From Pantoea latae (GTDB lineage Bacteria; Pseudomonadota; Gammaproteobacteria; Enterobacterales; Enterobacteriaceae), in NCBI RefSeq assembly GCF_002077695.1, contig NZ_MWUE01000033.1, positions 1 to 64,000 on the forward strand: a stretch of 64,000 nucleotides of DNA, in the 5' to 3' direction. Below are positions 34,227 to 42,356 of the stretch, piece after piece. Both the position numbers and the translations under genes were made by a program. Each line of letters begins with the position of its first letter. Within the stretch, counting starts at the first letter, position 1. The notes under the pieces are model-generated. The model did no database searches and was not told the DNA's origin. It saw only the letters and a list, made by a program, of their open reading frames with translations.

Positions 34227-35264
34227 TTAATGAAATTCAGGCATCACCTGGTTAATAAAGCGCGTCAGCGATGCTTTTTTGCGTTCGAAGGTCATGCCGC
34301 TGTCGATCCAGAGCGCGAATTCGTCATAGCCCAGCGCTTCATAGTGTTTAAGGCGCGTAATCACCTCATTGGCGCTGCCAATCGCCAGGTTTTTACGCAT
34401 CGCTTCGGCGGAGTAGTAGGTATTGGCGGCGATCTCGGCCTCGCTCAGCGGCTGGATCAGCCCCTGAGTGACCGGACGCTCGTTTTTGAACCAGGCGCCG
34501 AAGTAGTTGTAGAAGCGGTTAAGCTCTTCCGCCGCCTGCTGCGCGTCCGCTTCGTTCTCCGCCACGTAGCCGTGCTGCAGGAGCATGATTTTCAGCGGCT
34601 TTTCCGGCGCCAGGCGCTGGCGCGTTTCGTGGAAGCAGTTTGCCAGGCGCACAATCTCTTCGTCGCCCTGATGCAGCGGCGTAACCTGCACGTTGCAGCC
34701 GTGGGTGACGGCAAACTCATGGCTGTTGGGATCGCGCGCGGCGATCCAGATGGGCGGATGCGGCTGCTGTTTCGGCTTCGGCGACGAGGTCGAAAGCGGG
34801 AACTGCCAGAATTCGCCGTCGTGGGCGTAATCCCCTTCCCACAGTTTTTTCACCGCCGGCACCAGTTCGCGCATGCGCTGTCCCGCATCCCAGGCGGTCA
34901 GGCCCGGCATCATCCGCTCATATTCATAGCTGTAGGCGCCGCGCGCGATACCCAGCTCCAGACGGCCGCCGGTGATGATGTCGGTCATCGCCGCTTCGCC
35001 CGCCAGGCGCAGCGGATGGTTGAAGGGCGCGATCACCGTGCCGGTGCCGAGGCGCACGTTTTTGGTCCGGTTCGCCAGATCCGCGATGTTGATTAACGGG
35101 TTCGGCGCAATGGTGAAGTTCATGCCGTGATGCTCGCCGGTCCAGATGGCGTGCATATTGGCGTTGTCCGCCATCTCGCACAGCTCCATCATTTCATGGT
35201 AGAGCTTGTCCTGCGGCTCATCGGGCGAGATGCGTTCCATATGGATAAAGAGTGACAGTTTCAT
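34227..35264 (-). CDS. LLM class flavin-dependent monooxygenase
   Basis: The 345-residue luciferase-like TIM-barrel protein (IWTGEHHGMNF, AIAPNPL-like segment, RLGTGTVIAPFNHPLRLAGEAAMTDIITGGRLELGIARGAY) uses reduced FMN supplied by a partner reductase. The reductase gene lies immediately upstream (20 bases). Members such as RutA of pyrimidine catabolism and the pyridine-opening enzymes cut N-heterocycles oxidatively, which fits the adjacent NCS1 transporter. The actual substrate is unknown. Confidence 0.87.
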   Translation of the reverse strand: MKLSLFIHMERISPDEPQDKLYHEMMELCEMADNANMHAIWTGEHHGMNFTIAPNPLINIADLANRTKNVRLGTGTVIAPFNHPLRLAGEAAMTDIITGGRLELGIARGAYSYEYERMMPGLTAWDAGQRMRELVPAVKKLWEGDYAHDGEFWQFPLSTSSPKPKQQPHPPIWIAARDPNSHEFAVTHGCNVQVTPLHQGDEEIVRLANCFHETRQRLAPEKPLKIMLLQHGYVAENEADAQQAAEELNRFYNYFGAWFKNERPVTQGLIQPLSEAEIAANTYYSAEAMRKNLAIGSANEVITRLKHYEALGYDEFALWIDSGMTFERKKASLTRFINQVMPEFH

Positions 35265-35284
35265 AGGGTACCCCGGTACGAGTT

Positions 35285-36205
35285 TCAGCTAGCGAATTGT
35301 TTTATTGAACCGTTGATTTCATCGCCGTAATAGATGCTGTAATTGCCGACGCTATTCTCTCTGACGAAGCGGTTCATCAGCGATTTCAGTGCCGAATCTT
35401 TGATGGAAAGCGCAGAAATTTTTTCCAGATCGAGCCATTCGCCCTGCTTCAGTGCCGCGCGCGTGGCGTCGGTCGGCAGCGCGCAAAGAAAAACGATGTG
35501 CTGCTTGTTGCTCTGACGATCTTCATAAATCGAATAGACGAACCCAGGCGTAGCGTTGACGCCCAGCTCGGCGATCAGCGCGTTCAGGGTATCGCTGACG
35601 CTGCCGTCGGTGACGTGGCGCGAAGGCAGGCTGGCCGCGCCCGCGTTTTGCACCATAATCGCGTGTCCGTTGCATTCGATCAGCGCACTGACCTCAACGC
35701 GCAGGCGGTTGATCAGCGTCTCCGCATTCTGGTACGGCGTAAAGTAGGCGCCGCGGTAGTAGCCGAGCCCGGCGGTGGCCTGCGAGTCAAAGCCCTCGAC
35801 CCTGCCGATCAGCAGCGCATGGTCGCCGGCGTCCACCACCTGATGCAGCGCGCAGTCGAACCAGGCCGAGCTGCCGTCCAGCAGCGGCGTGCCGTTTTCA
35901 CTGCCGTGCCACGCCACTAACGCGAAGCGATCCTCGACCTTCGAGGCGAAAATATTCGAGGTCTCTTTCTGCTGCTCCGCCAGGATATTCACCGCAAAGT
36001 GCGAACACTCAGTGAAGTTGGCGAAGTTAGCCGAACGCTTGTCAATGCTCACCAGCAGCAGCGCCGGATCGAGCGACACCGACGTGAACGAGTTGGCGGT
36101 AAAGCCGATCGGCTGGCCCGCTTTGTCGCGGCTGGTCACCACGGTGACGCCGGTCATAAAGGCGCCGAACGCATCGCGCAGCTGCCTGCGTTTATCTGTC
36201 TGCAT
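35285..36205 (-). CDS. Flavin reductase with a C-terminal extension
   Basis: Residues 1-165 form a flavin reductase domain (FGAFMTGVTVVTS, GFTANSFTSVSLDPALLLVS, DHALLIGRVEGF) that would give reduced FMN to the neighbouring monooxygenase. The remaining 140 residues are an additional domain with VEVSALIECNGHAIMVQN and HIVFLCALP blocks, somewhat Nudix-like in strand pattern but without a Nudix box that I can see. Typical reductases of this family are about 160-200 residues. It overlaps the hydrolase gene by 14 bases. Confidence 0.82.
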   Translation of the reverse strand: MQTDKRRQLRDAFGAFMTGVTVVTSRDKAGQPIGFTANSFTSVSLDPALLLVSIDKRSANFANFTECSHFAVNILAEQQKETSNIFASKVEDRFALVAWHGSENGTPLLDGSSAWFDCALHQVVDAGDHALLIGRVEGFDSQATAGLGYYRGAYFTPYQNAETLINRLRVEVSALIECNGHAIMVQNAGAASLPSRHVTDGSVSDTLNALIAELGVNATPGFVYSIYEDRQSNKQHIVFLCALPTDATRAALKQGEWLDLEKISALSIKDSALKSLMNRFVRENSVGNYSIYYGDEINGSIKQFAS

Positions 36206-37037
36206 GAGAAACTCCTGCCTGTGCGTTGATCTGTTTTCCCGCCACGACGGGCGCGGTTAAAAAGGCGATGATCTCCTGATTGACGCGCGCCGCGTCCGTC
36301 AGGCTCACCATATGACGCGCGTTGGCGATAATCACCGCCTGACCGCGCGGCGCGGCGTCGGCCATGGCACGCGCCATCTGCGGGTTCGAATTGGCGTCCA
36401 GCTCGCCGGTCAGCACCAGCACCGGGCACTGCATCTCATCCCAACGGTCGGCGTAAACTTCGTCGCCGCCGGCAAAGGCCTGATAGGCAGCGGCGTAGCC
36501 CTGCAGGTTGACCTGCTGCAGCCAGCCGCCGACGCGATCGCGCAGCGCCGTTTCACGCGCGTCGTCGCCAAACCAGCGCGCCAGCGGCGAGTCAAGCTGC
36601 GCATCGCCAGCCGCCAGCTCCTCAGCGCGCTGCAACACCGCCCGGCGCGCCGCCTCGCTGCGGCGATAGACGCCGCTCATCACGATGGCGTGGCTCACCT
36701 GTTGCGGATGATCGATCGCCAGCCCGGCGGTGATCAGCGCGCCCATTGAGTGTCCCGCCACGGCGAAACGCGTCTCCGGCCGCTGCTCAAGGAATTCCGC
36801 CAGCCAGGCGACATAGTCCGGCAGGGTGACCGGACGGCTGAACGCCTCGCTCTCGCCGTGACCGGGCATATCCACCGCAATCACGCGGAAGTGCGCGCTC
36901 AGCGCCTCGATCTGCGGAAACCAGGATTCGGCGTTCATCCCAACGCCGTGGATCAGCACCAGCGGCGCGCCCTCTCCGGCTTCGAGATAGCTGACGCGCA
37001 TCTGGCTGTTACACAGCCGCTGGGTTTTTCGCATCAT
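36192..37037 (-). CDS. Alpha/beta hydrolase
   Basis: This 281-residue alpha/beta hydrolase has HGVGMNAESWFPQ (oxyanion region), the nucleophile elbow GHSMGA, an acid in LTGELDANS and a histidine in ARHMVSL. It is translationally coupled to its neighbours (29-base overlap upstream, 14 downstream). By analogy with RutD and MhpC it would hydrolyse the ring-cleavage product, such as a carbamate, amide or ester. Confidence 0.85.
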   Translation of the reverse strand: MMRKTQRLCNSQMRVSYLEAGEGAPLVLIHGVGMNAESWFPQIEALSAHFRVIAVDMPGHGESEAFSRPVTLPDYVAWLAEFLEQRPETRFAVAGHSMGALITAGLAIDHPQQVSHAIVMSGVYRRSEAARRAVLQRAEELAAGDAQLDSPLARWFGDDARETALRDRVGGWLQQVNLQGYAAAYQAFAGGDEVYADRWDEMQCPVLVLTGELDANSNPQMARAMADAAPRGQAVIIANARHMVSLTDAARVNQEIIAFLTAPVVAGKQINAQAGVSHADR

Positions 37038-37611
37038 GGCCTAACTCTTTCAGGTCGGAGTAACGGTTGCCGATACGGTGATGCGGACGGCCGCCCAGCG
37101 CCGCGCCCAGCGCGATGACGATCTCGTCGTAGCGCGGCGCGTCGCCGATATTGAACTGCATGGTCAGGTAGTGTTCGCGGCTGCCTTCGTCGTTTTTGTG
37201 CATCATCGGGATCAGCACCGGCGTGTTGGCGGGACCGCGCGTGTTGTTGAAAGCGAGATAGCTCTTGCTCTGCACCGCGCTGCGATAGTGGTTGCCGAAG
37301 TGCAGCGTGTGGATCAGCGCCGAGGCGTGCTCCAGCTCGCCGTCCAGGCCGACCACGGCGCTTTTGCCGAAGGCCTCCACGTTTTCGCCGCTGCCTGCCT
37401 CTTTCAGGATCAGGCGGGTCAGCAGTTCGCCCAGCACCGGCGCGAACTCGCGGATCTGCGGCGCCAGATCCTCAACGTAGCCCTGATCGGCCCAGGGATT
37501 TTTCACCACGGCGGCGGCGGCGATCATCACCAGCGGTTTTGCGGCGGCTTTGCCACCGTCAACGTACAGCGTTTCGGTGGTCACCAGCGTTTTACGAATG
37601 GCGGGATGCAT
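37009..37611 (-). CDS. AA_synth (DUF1185) family protein
   Basis: The 200-residue protein matches the 'amino acid synthesis' (DUF1185) family: MIAAAAVVKNPWADQGYVEDL, GKSAVVGLDGELEHASALIHTLHFGNHYR and NTRGPANTPVLIPMMHKND. The family has a known fold but no firm biochemical role, and often sits in heterocycle or amide catabolic operons. First gene of this operon, behind the palindromic operator region, divergent from the GntR regulator. Confidence 0.8.
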   Translation of the reverse strand: MHPAIRKTLVTTETLYVDGGKAAAKPLVMIAAAAVVKNPWADQGYVEDLAPQIREFAPVLGELLTRLILKEAGSGENVEAFGKSAVVGLDGELEHASALIHTLHFGNHYRSAVQSKSYLAFNNTRGPANTPVLIPMMHKNDEGSREHYLTMQFNIGDAPRYDEIVIALGAALGGRPHHRIGNRYSDLKELGHDAKNPAAV

Positions 37612-37658
37612 AGCTCTCTCCTGAAAGTTAACAAATTGCTAAATGAATGTTTCGGGAG

Positions 37659-37715
37659 TGGTATAGCATTGCGGAAAATGCCATGTCAAAATATGGTATA
37701 CCATCATACGATATG
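37659..37715 (-). promoter_or_regulatory. GntR-type operator cluster upstream of the catabolic operon
   Basis: A perfect 12-bp palindrome ATGGTATACCAT (37693-37704) lies beside a near copy TGGTATAGCA (37659-37668) and an imperfect repeat CATA-CGA-TATG (37705-37715). TGGTATACCA-like palindromes are typical for FCD-type GntR regulators. The sites are 48-104 bases upstream of the first catabolic gene. Confidence 0.65.
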
Positions 37716-38056
37716 GTTGTATCTGACATATCGGAATGCCGCAGCGAGATATAAGCGACTGATTTAATAACTTTTATTTCAACATAGTGCTGATGAGGTT
37801 GTGCTGAATCTGGTTAGCGCTTGATAGAGGTGACAACAAAGAAAAGCGCGCTTCATCAAGGCATTGCGTGGCAAGAAAACTATTTTCGGTCACTGTTGAA
37901 AAGTGTGAGGCGGGCCGAATTTCGCCGCTGGCATCCCTGCCGTTCAGCGGTGCGGTCGTTGCGGATGGCAATCGTTAAGTGCTAATAGTAAGTCATCTTT
38001 CGGCGCAGTCGGAACCGCGTCAGTATTACTCATCTACTTGAATACAGAGGGATTTG
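37716..38056. other. Rest of the divergent control region
   Basis: No supported gene. A 65-codon open frame on the minus strand has no ribosome site and unconvincing composition. Presumably it holds the gntR-type gene promoter; GAGG before the ATG at 38057 is the ribosome site. Confidence 0.4.
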
Positions 38057-38734
38057 ATGGTTGAACACCATTCTCTGAAAATCGAAAACGCGCCGGTCAC
38101 CCTGCGTGAGCTGGCGTTAAACAAGGTACGTCAGGCGATTATTGCGGGCTATTTCAAGGCCGGAGATCGGCTGGTGGAACGGCAGCTGACTGAGCAGCTC
38201 GGCGTCAGCCGCAGCGTGGTGCGCGAAGTGATCCGCTATCTGGAGGCGGAAGGGTTGATTGAGATCCTGCCGAAAAAAGGCCCGATCGTGGCGGTGTTAA
38301 CCTGGGAGATCGCCGAGCAGATTTACAACATTCGTCTGCTGCTGGAGCAGGAAGCGGCGGCAGACTGCGCGCTGCGCGCCACCGAGGCGGATAAAGCGCT
38401 GCTGCGTCAGCAGCTACAGCAGATTGCCCAGGCGTCGCGCGAGCATGACGATATCCGGCGCGTCGAGGCGTCGCAGGCGTTTTATGAAACCCTGTTCAGC
38501 GTGGCGAAACACAGTATCGCATGGGAGATCGTGCAGCGCATGAACAGCCGCATCAGCCGTCTTCGCGCGCTGACGCTCGCCTGGCCGCAGCGCGAGGTCG
38601 CCGGTTTCGAACGCATGTCGCGCATCTGTCAGGCAATTGAACAGAACGATGCGCCGCGCGCCCGAGAAGCGGTGTATGAGCATCTTACGGAAGCCGCCAG
38701 CCTGGCGAAGCAGATCCTTTCACAACCGGAGTAA
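38057..38734 (+). CDS. GntR family regulator, FCD subfamily
   Basis: The 225-residue protein has an N-terminal winged helix (LRELALNKVRQAIIAGYFKAGDRLVERQLTEQLGVSRSVVREVIRYLE) and a C-terminal helical FCD ligand domain. The ATG at 38057 is used rather than the TTG just before it. It diverges from the catabolic operon and should bind the palindromes at 37659-37715. A DUF1330 gene follows after 3 bases in the same operon. Confidence 0.9.
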   Translation: MVEHHSLKIENAPVTLRELALNKVRQAIIAGYFKAGDRLVERQLTEQLGVSRSVVREVIRYLEAEGLIEILPKKGPIVAVLTWEIAEQIYNIRLLLEQEAAADCALRATEADKALLRQQLQQIAQASREHDDIRRVEASQAFYETLFSVAKHSIAWEIVQRMNSRISRLRALTLAWPQREVAGFERMSRICQAIEQNDAPRAREAVYEHLTEAASLAKQILSQPE

Positions 38735-38737
38735 ATC

Positions 38738-39028
38738 ATGGCCGCCTACTGGATTGCCCACGTCACCATTCACGACCCGACGCAGTATCGCCACTACATG
38801 GATCTTGCGCCCGCGGCGTTTCAGCAGTTCAATGCGCGTTTTCTGGCGCGCGGCGGCGACGCAACAACGCTGGAGGGCGCCGCCTTCCAGAAGCATGTGT
38901 TAATTGAGTTTAGTGACTATCAGAGCGCGCTTGCCTGCTATCACTCCGACGCCTATCAGCGCGCCCGCGCCGAACGCGCCAGCGTGGCGGAGGCGATGAT
39001 TACCATCGTCGACGGCCTTCAGGCCTGA
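38738..39028 (+). CDS. DUF1330 family protein
   Basis: The 96-residue protein is a dimeric alpha/beta-barrel DUF1330 member (YWIAHVTIHDPTQYRHYMDLAPAAFQQFNARFLARGG, VLIEFSDYQSALACYHSDAYQRAR). The role of the family is unknown; the fold resembles small monooxygenases and isomerase-like proteins. It is co-transcribed with the GntR gene, suggesting an accessory part in the neighbouring catabolic pathway. Confidence 0.85.
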   Translation: MAAYWIAHVTIHDPTQYRHYMDLAPAAFQQFNARFLARGGDATTLEGAAFQKHVLIEFSDYQSALACYHSDAYQRARAERASVAEAMITIVDGLQA

Positions 39029-39052
39029 CGCCGCCTTTTTCAGGCATAAAAA

Positions 39053-39071
39053 AACCGGTCAGCGACCGGTT
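39053..39071 (-). terminator. Rho-independent terminator (minus strand)
   Basis: An 8-bp perfect stem with a 3-base loop is followed on the minus strand by a U-run, 26 bases after the KilA-C gene stop. Confidence 0.7.
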
Positions 39072-39096
39072 GTAAACAGCGTTAATTCAGCTCGCC

Positions 39097-39804
39097 TCAG
39101 GCGGCGACGCCTTTGGGCTGCGTGGCGATATGTCCCGCCCACAGGCTGGCGACCCACTTCACCCCTTTGGCGGTAAAGCGCGCCTGCGAAAACGCATGCT
39201 GATTTTCACCCACGCCCGAGCGCAGCGTGAAATAGCCCGCCTGCATATGATGATGCTGCGGCGTCAGCGTGCCTTTGTCGCGGTACATGATATTGCGCTC
39301 CAGCAGAAACTGGCGAAACTCCGGCTCTTTCACCTTGAGCATTTTGCACAGCTGACGAAAGCCGAGCGAGTCGGTTACCTCGACAAAGCGGTCAAAAAAT
39401 TCCGCCTTTGGGGCAGAGAGCGCCAGCTGTTCTTCGGCGGCGCGGCGCTGCTCGAACTGCTCCGCCCAGGCGCGCGCGGCTTCGGCGGGGTTGGTGAAAT
39501 CGGGCAGATGCGCCACTTTTTCACGCTCCTGCCATTTATCCAGCAGATCGGCGGTAAAGCCCGGCGACAGGCGCGCGACCGCTAACAGTGAGTCGCGCTT
39601 GTTCAGGCAAAACTCCTGACGCATCTCTCCTTCATGCTCGTAAAGGTTGATCGTCAGCGGCTGTGAAAGCCGCTGCGCGGTTTCCAGGCTTTTAATCAAA
39701 CGTTTTACTTCGCCGTGGGTAATGCCGGTCAGTCGGGCGATTTCACGGCTGCTCATCAGGACAGAAGCGTTGAGAGCAGAAAGATTTTCAGTAGAGAACA
39801 TCAT
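39097..39804 (-). CDS. Orphan phage antirepressor with KilA-C domain
   Basis: The 235-residue protein has an N-terminal Rha-like/winged helix region (SSREIARLTGITHGEVKRLIKSL, then CLNKRDSLLAVARLSPGF) and a C-terminal KilA-C domain (DSLGFRQLCKMLKVKEPEFRQFLLERNIMYRDKG and FTAKGVKWVASLW). These are typical of phage antirepressors (Ant). The start is the ATG at 39804 behind GAGGTGACG. No other phage gene surrounds it, and it has its own terminator, so it may be a domesticated remnant. Confidence 0.82.
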   Translation of the reverse strand: MMFSTENLSALNASVLMSSREIARLTGITHGEVKRLIKSLETAQRLSQPLTINLYEHEGEMRQEFCLNKRDSLLAVARLSPGFTADLLDKWQEREKVAHLPDFTNPAEAARAWAEQFEQRRAAEEQLALSAPKAEFFDRFVEVTDSLGFRQLCKMLKVKEPEFRQFLLERNIMYRDKGTLTPQHHHMQAGYFTLRSGVGENQHAFSQARFTAKGVKWVASLWAGHIATQPKGVAA

Positions 39805-40078
39805 CAGCGTCACCTCATGCAAACGTACGCAGCCGTTCGGGCTGTTGAATAAGTATACAGGATACTGTTGTTATATCCAGTATTTTTTTTAAGCGTTTTC
39901 GTAACGGATCGCCGTCTCGCCTGATTGCGCAACTGCCGTCGCGCTTGCTTAACCGGAATCTGCGGCCAGGCTTAAACCACTCCCTCCCGCCACCTCAGCG
40001 GGAACGCGCGCGCCACCGGCGTGACATTTTTGTGTTGGGTCATGGCGACCGGCACAGCCATCAAGTAAGGACATTGAT

Positions 40079-41272
40079 ATGAGAGCACTGACCTATCATG
40101 GCCCGCATCGGGTTCGAGTTGAGACCGTTCCCGACCCCATCCTGCAGGCGCCGGACGATATTATTTTGCGCGTCACGGCCACGGCGATTTGCGGCTCTGA
40201 CCTGCACCTCTATCGCGGCAAAATTCCCGGCACGGAGCATGGCGAGATTTTTGGCCATGAGTTTATGGGCGAAGTGGTGGAAGCGGGCGCGGAAGTGACC
40301 AGCGTTGCGGTCGGCGATCGCGTCGTGGTGCCGTTCGTGATCGCCTGCGGCGACTGCTTCTATTGTCATCTGCATCAGTATGCCGCCTGCGAAACCACCA
40401 ACAGCGGACGCGGCGCCATTCTCAACAAAAAGAATATTACGCCGCCTGCGGCGCTGTTCGGCTTCAGCAACCTCTATGGCGGCGTGCCGGGCGGCCAGGC
40501 GGAGTATGTTCGCGTGCCGAAGGCCAACGTCGGCCCGTTTAAGGTGCCGCTGGCGCTGCCGGACGATAAAGTGCTGTTTCTCTCCGATATCCTGCCGACC
40601 GCCTGGCAGGCGGTGCAGAACGCTGGCCTGCAAAAAGGCTCCAGCGTCGCCATCTTCGGCGCTGGCCCGGTCGGCCTGCTGAGCGCCGCCTGCGCCCGTC
40701 TGGTCGGCGCGGAAGAGATTTTTATGATCGATCACAATAACTACCGGCTGGAGTTCGCCCGTCAGCGCTACGGCGTCACGCCGATTAACTTTGACGATAT
40801 CGACGATCCGGCGGCGTGGATTATCGATCACACCAAAAATCATCGCGGCGTTGATGCGGTGATTGACGCCGTTGGCTTCGAAGCTAAAGGCAGCCTGACG
40901 GAAACGGTGTTAAGCAATCTCAAACTGGAAGGCAGCAGCGGCAAGGCGCTGCGCCAGTGTATCGCCGCGGTGCGACGCGGCGGCGTGGTGAGCGTGCCTG
41001 GGGTCTATGCTGGCTTTATTCATGGCTTTATGTTTGGCGACGCCTTTGATAAAGGACTGACCTTTAAGATGGGGCAGACGCACGTTCAGGCCTATCTGCC
41101 GCGCCTGCTGTCGCTGATTGAGCAGGGCCTGCTGTCGCCAGAGGAGATCGTCACCCACCATATGTCGCTGGAAGACGCGGCGCACGGCTACGAAATTTTC
41201 GAGAAGAAAAAAGATGACTGCCGTAAGGTGATTCTGGTGCCGGGGATGGCGTCGCAGCACGCCGCCAGCTAA
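40079..41272 (+). CDS. Zinc-dependent alcohol dehydrogenase, formaldehyde dehydrogenase-like
   Basis: The 397-residue MDR enzyme has catalytic-zinc ligands in AICGSDLHLY and GHEFMG, the structural-zinc cysteine region (ACGDCFYCHLHQYAAC), and the Rossmann loop FGAGPVGLL. The long insert between strand 5 and the active site, and GKALRQCIAAVRRGGVVSVPGVYAG, place it with glutathione-independent formaldehyde dehydrogenases (PFDH-like). Many relatives instead oxidise alcohols or threonine-like compounds. A paralogue is at 51475. Monocistronic. Confidence 0.82.
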   Translation: MRALTYHGPHRVRVETVPDPILQAPDDIILRVTATAICGSDLHLYRGKIPGTEHGEIFGHEFMGEVVEAGAEVTSVAVGDRVVVPFVIACGDCFYCHLHQYAACETTNSGRGAILNKKNITPPAALFGFSNLYGGVPGGQAEYVRVPKANVGPFKVPLALPDDKVLFLSDILPTAWQAVQNAGLQKGSSVAIFGAGPVGLLSAACARLVGAEEIFMIDHNNYRLEFARQRYGVTPINFDDIDDPAAWIIDHTKNHRGVDAVIDAVGFEAKGSLTETVLSNLKLEGSSGKALRQCIAAVRRGGVVSVPGVYAGFIHGFMFGDAFDKGLTFKMGQTHVQAYLPRLLSLIEQGLLSPEEIVTHHMSLEDAAHGYEIFEKKKDDCRKVILVPGMASQHAAS

Positions 41273-41281
41273 GAGGGCTAA

Positions 41282-41305
41282 GTCAGGCTGCCGCGGCAGC
41301 CTGAC
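41282..41305. terminator. Terminator-like hairpin between convergent genes
   Basis: An 11-bp perfect stem with a 2-base centre lies between the ADH stop and the convergent hypothetical gene. A short T-rich tract follows. Confidence 0.5.
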
Positions 41306-41310
41306 CTCGT

Positions 41311-41658
41311 TTAACGCACGATATCTTCGTCGCTGTCGTTGAGTTCCGGCAGCGAAATTTCACGCGAGGGGGCGTTATCGAGCCGGTCACCATATTCGCC
41401 GCGCACATCCGGCAGGCTGGTGAACTGACCGTCAACAAATAAAAAGCTCAGGTGCTGCGCCACATCCTCCAGCATCTGATCGGCCTCGTTTTCCGAGGTG
41501 CCTTTCGCCTCTTTACCATCCAGCTCCCAGCGAAGTTTTCCGCCAACCTGCTCGGCCCCGCCGATATCAACCACATGACCGTCAATATTCTCCACCAGCA
41601 GACGAGACTGGCAGTAATAGAGTAAGTAAGGCATCAGGTCTCGTTTATTTTCAGACAT
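41311..41658 (-). CDS. Hypothetical acidic protein
   Basis: A 115-residue, strongly acidic protein (ENEADQMLEDVAQHLSFLF, C-terminal ELNDSDEDIVR) with a clear GGAGAAAAG ribosome site. No signal peptide, membrane helix or known motif. It is the second gene behind a small membrane protein gene, 30 bases apart, so the two are likely co-transcribed. I do not recognise it. Confidence 0.7.
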   Translation of the reverse strand: MSENKRDLMPYLLYYCQSRLLVENIDGHVVDIGGAEQVGGKLRWELDGKEAKGTSENEADQMLEDVAQHLSFLFVDGQFTSLPDVRGEYGDRLDNAPSREISLPELNDSDEDIVR

Positions 41659-41688
41659 CTTTTCTCCTGCGGCAGACTTTTTCTGCTG

Positions 41689-41862
41689 TTAAAAATGGAA
41701 ATAATAACGTAGCGCATAGATCGCCCAGTAAATGGCGTTCGCCGCCAGATAAATCCAGCATCCCCAATACGCGACAGGCTCGCGTCTGGTGCGAAGTTTA
41801 GGCAGAAAAGCCAGCAGATAGCCGGCGGCGGCAATAAGCGAAACGAAATAGAAAAACTTCAT
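41689..41862 (-). CDS. Small membrane protein, 57 residues
   Basis: The frame starts MKFFYFVSLIAAAGYLLAFL, followed by a basic loop (PKLRTRRE) and a second hydrophobic segment (WGCWIYLAANAIYWAIYAL). Two membrane helices with a positively charged cytoplasmic loop are predicted. A near-perfect AGGAGG lies 5 bases before the ATG. It is upstream of the acidic hypothetical gene in the same orientation. No known family is recalled. Confidence 0.7.
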   Translation of the reverse strand: MKFFYFVSLIAAAGYLLAFLPKLRTRREPVAYWGCWIYLAANAIYWAIYALRYYFHF

Positions 41863-42138
41863 CTTCCCTCCTGAAAGTCGTTTATTTACTAAAAGGATAG
41901 TCAGGTTTCAGGGGTAATACCTGCGCAAAGCGTAAATAGATTTTAGCGAAGATATGGCGTTACGCTTACTGTACAGCCAAAGTGTCAATAAACGCTGCCG
42001 GGGAAAATGTGTGAAGTGAGTTCTATTTTATTAACGTTATGGCAAAAATAAACTACCGCCTAATAAGAAAGATGTATTGAGTGAATGGAAACGCCACGCG
42101 AACCGTATAATGGCTGTCAGTTAAGATTGTGTTCAGAT

Positions 42139-42318
42139 AAGGCCGCTCTTTTCTTAAAAGGCGGCCTTTTCTTATACGCGTGTGAGCATGCCGGTGTGGG
42201 CCACAGCGCCTCAGACAGGGTGCCCTGTGTAGCCGTAAAAACGCCGCCATCCTTTTCCAGCAGCGCATACCGAAGCTGGCCAGCCTGCGTTATCACCCCA
42301 TGCTTAACTGATAAACAT
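42139..42318 (+). repeat. Dispersed element lacking the structured core
   Basis: The left part (42171-42209) matches 54590-54627, including the 12-base block GGGCCACAGCGC. A middle block (GAAGCTG then CCAGC near 42272-42284) matches 54633-54645. The right part (42281-42318) matches 180-217. What is missing is exactly the folded core present at 1-173 and 54654-54834. It begins with a terminator-type hairpin (42141-42166 plus T4) as at 54557. A small hairpin lies at 42215-42228. Confidence 0.6.
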
Positions 42319-42325
42319 TACACGC

Positions 42326-42341
42326 AACGCGCAGCGTTTTT
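42326..42341 (+). terminator. Terminator at the right end of the element
   Basis: A 5-bp stem (42326-42330 with 42334-42338) runs into a T-run on the plus strand. It could end a short transcript from the repeat element; no plus-strand gene precedes it. Confidence 0.5.
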
Positions 42342-42356
42342 GTTATAGCAGACGCA

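Noticed and set aside
37774..37971. 65-codon minus-strand frame in the divergent GntR region
   Set aside because: No ribosome site, low-complexity composition and position within a control region.
42139..42318. Insertion sequence or MITE at the repeat loci
   Set aside because: No transposase, no terminal inverted repeats and no target-site duplication could be seen at the element ends.
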